64,000 nt of DNA from an uncultured Clostridia bacterium (lineage in GTDB: Bacteria; Bacillota; Clostridia; Christensenellales; Borkfalkiaceae). The notes under the pieces were generated by a model that ran no database searches, was not told the DNA's origin, and saw only the letters and a list, made by a program, of their open reading frames with translations. The stretch lies in the NCBI GenBank assembly GCA_947625555.1, contig CANQOT010000004.1:1-64000 (forward strand), read 5' to 3'. Below, in pieces: positions 59,110-64,000 of this stretch (position 1 is the stretch's first letter; each line of letters starts with the position of its first letter). The position numbers and the translations under genes are program-made.

Positions 59110-60116
59110 CAGATCTTCTCCTGCATCTTACTTTTGAGGAAGCGGACGACCTCTTCGATCGTCATATCCGAGGTGTCGACGAGCGTCGCATCTTCCGCGA
59201 GTTTGAGGGGCGCGATCTTTCTGCTCATATCCTGCTCGTCGCGTGCGACGATCTCCTTTTTGAGCGCTTCGAAGTCCACTTCGATGCCCTTTTGCAGAAG
59301 TTCGTCATAGCGCCGTCTTGCGCGCACTTCGGGGGTCGCCGTGAGGTAGAATTTGAAGTCGGCGTCGGGAAGGACGAAGGTACCGATATCCCGCCCGTCG
59401 AGCACACAACTCATCTTATGCGCGATCTCGCGCTGTTTTTCGGCCAAGTGCATGCGCACGCTCGGGTGCTTGGAGACGGCGGAGGCCGCCATGGAGACGT
59501 GCGGGAGCCTGATCTTTTCCGAGACGTCCTCCCCGTCGAGGAGGGTTCTCTGTGCCCCGTTTTTGAATTCTACGTCGATGGAAGCGTCGCGCATGAGATC
59601 GACGACGGCCGCCTCATCCTCGACGTCTGCGCCCGCTTCGAGCACTTTGAGCGCGCAGGCGCGGTACATTGCCCCTGTATCGAGGTGCAAGATATTATAG
59701 TCCTTCGCGAGAAGTTTTGCGACGGTAGATTTGCCGCTTCCCGCGGGGCCGTCGATGGCGACATTGAAGATCGCGGTAAGGTCCTTGCGGAGGATCTTCG
59801 CGCCGCGGAGATAGATATGGCGGGGCGTAATGTTCTTTTCGACGAAGATCATCACGCGGATGCAGAGCGGGAGGCCCCCCTCAATCTCGGGTTCCATTGC
59901 AGAAAAGAGCGAACAGCTGGAAAATCCCGCATCCCGCGCCGCTTTGGCGGGATAATAGGAATGGATGTCCGAGGTGCTCGAAAAGACGATGCTCACGAGC
60001 TCATCCTTGATGAGATGATTGCAGCTGACGATCTGCTCCAACAGCTCGGCGACCGCCCGTTTGATCTCCTCTTGCGAATCCTCCGCTATCGTGGTCGCTC
60101 CGCGAATGACTACCAT
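59109..60116 (-). CDS. cmk: Chorismate mutase (AroH) - cytidylate kinase fusion
   Basis: A 335-residue two-domain protein. Residues 1-113 are an AroH-type chorismate mutase (VVIRGATTIAEDSQEEIKRA, YYPAKAARDAGFSS, LPLCIRVMIFVEKN, HIYLRGAKILRKDL). Arg5, Glu75, Arg87 and Tyr102 match catalytic residues of B. subtilis AroH; the position of its Cys75 is Ser72 here. Residues 117-335 are a full-length cytidylate kinase: P-loop IDGPAGSGKSTVAKLL, LDTGAMYRA, DGRDIGTFVLPDADFKFYLT. It links aromatic amino-acid synthesis and CMP/dCMP phosphorylation in one chain. GGGAGAG ribosome site; both domains look intact. Confidence 0.93.
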   Translation of the reverse strand: MVVIRGATTIAEDSQEEIKRAVAELLEQIVSCNHLIKDELVSIVFSSTSDIHSYYPAKAARDAGFSSCSLFSAMEPEIEGGLPLCIRVMIFVEKNITPRHIYLRGAKILRKDLTAIFNVAIDGPAGSGKSTVAKLLAKDYNILHLDTGAMYRACALKVLEAGADVEDEAAVVDLMRDASIDVEFKNGAQRTLLDGEDVSEKIRLPHVSMAASAVSKHPSVRMHLAEKQREIAHKMSCVLDGRDIGTFVLPDADFKFYLTATPEVRARRRYDELLQKGIEVDFEALKKEIVARDEQDMSRKIAPLKLAEDATLVDTSDMTIEEVVRFLKSKMQEKI

Positions 60117-60142
60117 AAAATCTCTCCCGTAAATTTTTTTAC

Positions 60143-60171
60143 ATTATAGCGCATGTGCGTGGAAAAGTCAA
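60143..60171 (-). promoter_or_regulatory. Promoter of the aroH-cmk operon
   Basis: Minus-strand TTGACT, 17 bases, TATAAT (plus 60143-60148), followed by a small leader hairpin and GGGAGAG. Confidence 0.82.
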
Positions 60172-60206
60172 AGCGTTGCGCACAAAAATATGCGCATACA
60201 ACAGGT

Positions 60207-60247
60207 CATTTTACAATAGTATGTCACGCATAGTACTTTGTAAAATG
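60207..60247 (-). repeat. Dispersed palindromic element, copy 6, after the flavoprotein gene
   Basis: Terminal 10-bp perfect inverted repeats CATTTTACAA / TTGTAAAATG enclose AGTACTATGCGTGACATACT (minus strand). Almost the whole 41 bases can pair, with a 5-base loop. It starts 5 bases after the stop of the 60252 gene and may act as an RNA 3' end or barrier. Confidence 0.75.
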
Positions 60248-60251
60248 TAAT

Positions 60252-61463
60252 TTATTTTGCAATTCCCGCCGCATATCCCGTCGAAAAGGCAATTTGAAGG
60301 TTGAATCCGCCCGTGTAGGCGTCGAGGTCGAGGACTTCCCCGCAGAAATAGAGCCCCTTTACTTTTTTGCTCTCCATTGTCTTGGGGTCGATCTCGTTTT
60401 GCGCGACGCCACCCGATGTGACGACGGCCTCGGAAAATCCGCGCAGTCCCTTCGGCGCGATCGGAAAGGCTTTCAGGGCGGCGACGAGCCGCTTGCGCTC
60501 CTCTCTCGTGAGAGCGTTTGCGCGCTTTTCCGCATCGACGAAGGCGCTTTTGAGGACGAATTGCACCACTGCGGCGGGGAGAAGCCCGCGCATTACGCTC
60601 TTCATCTGTTCGTTGGCGCGCGCCGTGAGATCTTTTACGAGCCGATCGTCGAGCTTTTTCTCGTCGAGTGCGGGTTTGAAGTCGACGGAAAGGCCGATCT
60701 CTTCGAGCGGCAAGCGGTTGATCTCGGCGGATAGTGTCAAGACGAGCGGCCCGGAAATCCCGTAATGAGTAAAGAGCATTTCCCCGAGGCGCGAGGAGAG
60801 TGTTTTCTCCCCTCGTTTTGCCGTGAGCACGACGTTCTTCAACGTGATGCCCTGCGCCTCGCTCACGCCGTCCGCCTCGATCCCGACGAGCGACGGCACA
60901 CATTCGACGATTTGATGTCCCGCCTGCACGGCAAATTTCAGCCCGTCGCCCGTCGAACCCGTGGAGGGATAGGAGAGCCCGCCCGTTGCGATCACGACGG
61001 CATCGGCTTCTATACGCCCGTCTTTGGTAATTATGCCACGCGCAGTACCTTCCGAAACGTCGATTTTCAAAACTTCGGTGCCGAGACGGATATCGACGCC
61101 CGCTTCGAGGCACGCCCGTTCGAGTGTTTTCGTGATGTCGCTCGCGTGGTCGGAAGCGGGAAATACGCGCCCTCCCCGCTCCGTTTTGAGCGTGAGGCCG
61201 TGTTCTTCCATAAAGCGCATCGTATCTTCGGGCGAAAAACGGTAGATGGCGCCCGTGAGGAACTTCGAACCGCGGACGACGTTTTGCAAAAACTCCTCGG
61301 GCGAGCAGTCGTTGGTGAGGTTGCACCTCCCCTTTCCCGTGATATAGAGCTTCTTTCCGAGTTTTTCGTTTTTTTCGAGGAGGATGACCTCGTGCCCGCA
61401 CGATGCGGCCGCATAAGCCGCCATGAGCCCCGATGCCCCTCCGCCGACGATCACTTTGCGCAT
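60252..61463 (-). CDS. NAD(P)/FAD-dependent oxidoreductase, HI0933/BaiN family
   Basis: A 403-residue flavoprotein. FAD dinucleotide motif VIVGGGASGLMAAYAAASCG, then KKLYITGKGRCNLTND and VIATGGLSYPSTGSTGDGLK. The C-terminal FAD-contact block reads VTSGGVAQNEIDPKTMESKK, with GLYFCGEVLDLDAYTGGFNL. Its substrate is not established for most members. It often precedes cmk in Clostridia, as here. Codons at 61026-61051 contain a diverged copy of the dispersed repeat (EGTARGIITK) in the same phase as copies 1 and 2. Confidence 0.92.
   Translation of the reverse strand: MRKVIVGGGASGLMAAYAAASCGHEVILLEKNEKLGKKLYITGKGRCNLTNDCSPEEFLQNVVRGSKFLTGAIYRFSPEDTMRFMEEHGLTLKTERGGRVFPASDHASDITKTLERACLEAGVDIRLGTEVLKIDVSEGTARGIITKDGRIEADAVVIATGGLSYPSTGSTGDGLKFAVQAGHQIVECVPSLVGIEADGVSEAQGITLKNVVLTAKRGEKTLSSRLGEMLFTHYGISGPLVLTLSAEINRLPLEEIGLSVDFKPALDEKKLDDRLVKDLTARANEQMKSVMRGLLPAAVVQFVLKSAFVDAEKRANALTREERKRLVAALKAFPIAPKGLRGFSEAVVTSGGVAQNEIDPKTMESKKVKGLYFCGEVLDLDAYTGGFNLQIAFSTGYAAGIAK
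61026..61051 (-). repeat. Possible dispersed element, copy 7, inside the flavoprotein gene
   Basis: Minus-strand GGTACTGCGCGTGGCATAAT differs from copy 3 (GGTACTATGCGTGACATAAT) at only three of 20 bases. It is coding and its amino acids fit the protein family, so chance or convergence cannot be excluded. Confidence 0.4.
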
Positions 61464-61487
61464 GGGTTTTTCCTTATTTTATGAGGA

Positions 61488-61510
61488 GGCGAGGGCGCAA
61501 TGCCCTCGCC
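61488..61510 (-). terminator. GC-rich hairpin after oadA
   Basis: GGCGAGGGC-gcaat-GCCCTCGCC, a 9-bp perfect stem, 20 bases after the oadA stop. No T-run follows on the minus strand, so it may be a partial terminator. Confidence 0.5.
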
Positions 61511-61529
61511 TTTGCGTTCTGTCGGTCGG

Positions 61530-62948
61530 TTACACGGGATAGACTCCCGTCTTTGCGAGGTCCTGATCCACGCCCTTATCGCGCGCCTTTCTCCATTTGA
61601 AGAAATTCTCGGCGACTTCGGGGAAGGAAGCGTAGGAGAGTACGTCCTCTTCCTGCGTATAGTACCCCTTTTCGATGACTTCCGCCTTGAGTTTTTCGTA
61701 TTCGGGTTCGAGGTCGTCCGCGGGGCGGTAGGTAATGCGTTTCTCCCCCTTCAACACCTTCTCGGCGACCTCCTCGTTGATGGGCATGGGCACGCGCCCG
61801 TACTTGCCCGCAAACAGATCGCGCGTCTCCTTCGTGACCATCTTGTACCGCTCGCCCATGACGACGTTCATCACGGCCTGCGTGCCGACGATCTGCGAAG
61901 AAGGTGTGACGAGAGGCGGATAGCCGCAATCCCTTCTCACATTGGGGACCTCGGCGAGCACTTCGGGAAGTTTATCCTCCTTGCCCGCCTTTTTGAGCTG
62001 GTTCATGAGGTTGGAGAGCATGCCCCCGGGCACCTGATAGATGAGCGTGTTGACGTCCACCTGCCGCACCTTCGGGTTCAAAGAGCCCTCCTTTTCGAGT
62101 TCGGCCGCGACCTTTTTGAAATGCGCGGCAATGGGAATGAGTTTTTCGAGGTCGATCCCCGTATCGTAAGGGGTCCCTTTGAGCGTTGCGACGAGCGATT
62201 CCGTCGCGGGTTGCGAGGTGCCGTTTGCGAGCGGCGAGAGCGCGGTATCGACGATATCCACCCCCGCCTGGATGGCCATGAGATTGACCATGTCGCCCGT
62301 ACCCGTCGTATTGTGCGTGTGCAGGTGCAACTTTGTCTCGGGGCGAAGCGCCTTTTTAAGGGCGGAGACGAGTTCGTAGGCGTCGAACGGCAACAGAAGA
62401 TTTGCCATATCCTTGATGCAGATGTTATCCGCGCCCATGCTCTCGTACGTCTTGGCGAGGTTCACGAAATATTCGAGGCTGTACGCGGGGCCCGTCGTAT
62501 AGGAAATGGCCGCCTCGCACACGCCGCCGCATTGACCGCCGTACTTTTTGATGGCCTTCATCGATGCCTCGATGTTTCGGGGATCGTTCAAAGCGTCGAA
62601 TACGCGGATGACGCCGATGCCGTTTTCGAAGCACTTTTCGACGAGTTTATCGACGAGATCGTCGGCATAGTTGCGGTAGCCGAGGAGGTTCTGTCCGCGC
62701 AACAGCATCTGGATGGGCGTCTTTTTGAGATACTTTTTGAGGGTGCGAAGGCGTTCCCACGGGTCCTCATTCAAAAAGCGCATGCAGGTATCGAAGGTCG
62801 CGCCGCCCCATCCTTCGAGCGAATAGTACCCGACCTCATCAAGCTGTGATAAAACGGGGATCATCTGCTCGGTGCGCATGCGCGTCGCCGCCTGCGACTG
62901 GTGCGCATCGCGCAGAATGGTATCCATGATCATTACTTTTTTAGCCAT
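61530..62948 (-). CDS. oadA: Oxaloacetate decarboxylase alpha subunit (carboxyltransferase)
   Basis: A 472-residue carboxyltransferase. The TIM barrel begins KVMIMDTILRDAHQSQAATR with the metal-binding Asp, then GWGGATFDTCMRFLNEDPWE and LHLHTHNTTGTGDMVNLMAI with the His pair. The conserved PYC/OADA domain continues to the C-terminus. There is no biotinyl domain, so a separate biotin carrier (OadC/GcdC-like) must exist outside the window. It moves CO2 from oxaloacetate (or a related acid) to biotin. It follows oadB by 45 bases. Confidence 0.92.
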   Translation of the reverse strand: MAKKVMIMDTILRDAHQSQAATRMRTEQMIPVLSQLDEVGYYSLEGWGGATFDTCMRFLNEDPWERLRTLKKYLKKTPIQMLLRGQNLLGYRNYADDLVDKLVEKCFENGIGVIRVFDALNDPRNIEASMKAIKKYGGQCGGVCEAAISYTTGPAYSLEYFVNLAKTYESMGADNICIKDMANLLLPFDAYELVSALKKALRPETKLHLHTHNTTGTGDMVNLMAIQAGVDIVDTALSPLANGTSQPATESLVATLKGTPYDTGIDLEKLIPIAAHFKKVAAELEKEGSLNPKVRQVDVNTLIYQVPGGMLSNLMNQLKKAGKEDKLPEVLAEVPNVRRDCGYPPLVTPSSQIVGTQAVMNVVMGERYKMVTKETRDLFAGKYGRVPMPINEEVAEKVLKGEKRITYRPADDLEPEYEKLKAEVIEKGYYTQEEDVLSYASFPEVAENFFKWRKARDKGVDQDLAKTGVYPV

Positions 62949-62993
62949 ATCAAAACTCCTTTTTGCAGACTTCGGCGAAGGGACGCGGAGCGT

Positions 62994-64000
62994 TTACCCG
63001 AAGCATGCGAGCAGCATGCCCGCAGCGAGCGCCGAGCCGATGACGCCCGCGACATTGGGTCCCATCGCGTGCATCAGAAGGTGGTTGGAGGGATCTGTCT
63101 CCCTGCCGACATCTTCGGAGATCCGTGCCGCCATGGGCACGGCCGAGACGCCCGCCGAGCCGATGAGCGGATTGATCTTTCCCTTTGTGAGCTTGCACAT
63201 GAGCTTTGCGGTGAGAAGGCCGCCGATCGTCCCGCAATAGAAGGCGAAGATGCCGATCGCGAGAATGCCGAGCGTGGTCGGCGTGAGGAAGATGTTCCCC
63301 TTCGCTTTGCACCCGACGGCAATGCCGAGGAAGATGGTGATGGTGTTGATGAGCCCGTTCTGCGCCTGCGAAGAGAGCCGTTCGACAACGCCCGATTCGC
63401 GGAACAAATTCCCGAGCATGAGCATGCCGAGGAGCGGAATTGCGTCGGGAAGCAGGAGCCCCACGATCAAGGTGACGACGATCGGGAAGATGATCTTCTC
63501 CACCTTGGAGACCTGCCGGAGGGGCTTCATGCGGATCATGCGTTCCTTTTTCGTCGTGAGGAGCCGCATGACGGGCTTTTGGATGGCGGGAATGAGCGCC
63601 ATATAGGAATATGCCGCAATGGCGATGGTGGGAACGAGGTTCTCGGCGAGCATCTTGGAGACGTAGATGGCGGTGGGTCCGTCCGCGCCGCCGATGATGG
63701 CGATGGCCGCCGCTTCGGAACCCGTAAAGCCGATGAGGATCGCGCCGAAGAGCGCGACGAAGATGCCGAGCTGTGCGCCCGCGCCGATGAGCATGCTCTT
63801 GGGGTTGGCGATGAGCGGACCGAAATCCGTCATGGCGCCGATGCCGAGGAAGATGAGCGGCGGGTAGATGACCTTATCCACGCCGTAGTAGAGGTACCAT
63901 AGAAGTCCCCTGTCCGTCACCGCTTCGTAAGCCTCGCTCAAAATGACCGAATTGCTTGTAAACGTCGTGACGCCGTTTGCGACCGTCCCCTGAATGTATC
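62994..64000 (-). CDS. oadB: Na+-transporting decarboxylase beta subunit, 5' end beyond the right edge
   Basis: The frame is open to the window edge (335 codons seen); the TTG at 63941 is internal, as the family has an additional N-terminal membrane region. Landmarks are [60 protein letters not shown] and a closing [19 protein letters not shown]. About ten membrane helices. It decarboxylates carboxybiotin and pumps Na+ outward, storing energy from oxaloacetate (or methylmalonyl/glutaconyl-CoA) decarboxylation. Confidence 0.94.
   Translation of the reverse strand, partial: YIQGTVANGVTTFTSNSVILSEAYEAVTDRGLLWYLYYGVDKVIYPPLIFLGIGAMTDFGPLIANPKSMLIGAGAQLGIFVALFGAILIGFTGSEAAAIAIIGGADGPTAIYVSKMLAENLVPTIAIAAYSYMALIPAIQKPVMRLLTTKKERMIRMKPLRQVSKVEKIIFPIVVTLIVGLLLPDAIPLLGMLMLGNLFRESGVVERLSSQAQNGLINTITIFLGIAVGCKAKGNIFLTPTTLGILAIGIFAFYCGTIGGLLTAKLMCKLTKGKINPLIGSAGVSAVPMAARISEDVGRETDPSNHLLMHAMGPNVAGVIGSALAAGMLLACFG

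Noticed and set aside
61530..62948. OadA truncated because it lacks a biotin domain
   Set aside because: Many Clostridial alpha subunits end here and use a separate biotin carrier protein; the catalytic and PYC/OADA domains are complete.
1..64000. CRISPR array
   Set aside because: No run of regularly spaced direct repeats with unique spacers was found; the dispersed palindromes are kilobases apart.

Overview
The window looks like the chromosome of an anaerobic, endospore-forming Firmicute of the Clostridia type, GC-rich for that group. The evidence is a complete eight-gene spoIIIA operon, spoIVB, gerW and spoVG, the Firmicute order ispA-dxs-tlyA-(nadK)-argR-recN-spoIVB, the scpA-scpB-ytfI-gerW-dacB-rluB run, an IspH-S1 fusion, a clostridial glgB-C-D-A-P glycogen operon and a Na+-pumping decarboxylase pair (oadB-oadA). 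I cannot name the genus from sequence alone.

Bases 1-11,360 are a defective prophage. A DUF3800 gene runs off the left edge. Next comes a CI/Cro-type switch with divergent consensus promoters and repeated operators, then small early genes (an Acb2/Tad1-like protein, Gp157, a truncated AAA ATPase, SSB). At about 5.2 kb the early region is joined directly to a 5'-truncated baseplate/tail-fibre gene. Terminase, portal, capsid, tape-measure, lysin and integrase genes are absent from the window. Tail-fibre accessory genes and three membrane-protein genes follow. A long inverted repeat and a tRNA-Leu gene, whose 3' end faces the prophage, mark a likely integration boundary.

Bases 11.5-36.3 kb are core chromosome. 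They hold a lytic transglycosylase, a 2-oxoamine synthase plus SDR pair, spoIIIAA-AH, an Asp23-family gene, nusB, folD, ispA, dxs, tlyA, nadK, argR, recN, spoIVB, a membrane protein, two penicillin-binding carboxypeptidases, lysA, an M50 protease, scpAB, ytfI, gerW and rluB. From 36.4 to 41.4 kb lie lexA with an SOS-like box, a tiny Cys-rich protein, an AT-richer gene encoding an unusual nitroreductase-TIR-LRR fusion, hflX and a tyrosine recombinase. From 41.8 to 52 kb (minus strand) is the glycogen operon. From 52 to 64 kb are murC, spoVG, a cold-shock gene, htpG, ispH-S1, plsC, a fused chorismate mutase-cytidylate kinase, a flavoprotein, oadA and partial oadB.

Three things stand out. (1) The nitroreductase-TIR-LRR protein at 37.4-39.0 kb joins an FMN enzyme, a TIR domain (often a NAD+-consuming enzyme in bacterial immunity) and a BspA-type leucine-rich repeat sensor in one chain; I do not recognise this architecture. 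(2) A dispersed, AT-rich, imperfectly palindromic repeat (core near GTACTATGCGTGACATAATA) occurs at about seven places, inside genes in one constant reading phase and at gene ends where it forms hairpins. (3) Several genes have a consensus promoter whose -10 box ends only 6-10 bases before the start codon, with no ribosome binding site that could lie in the transcript, implying leaderless mRNAs.
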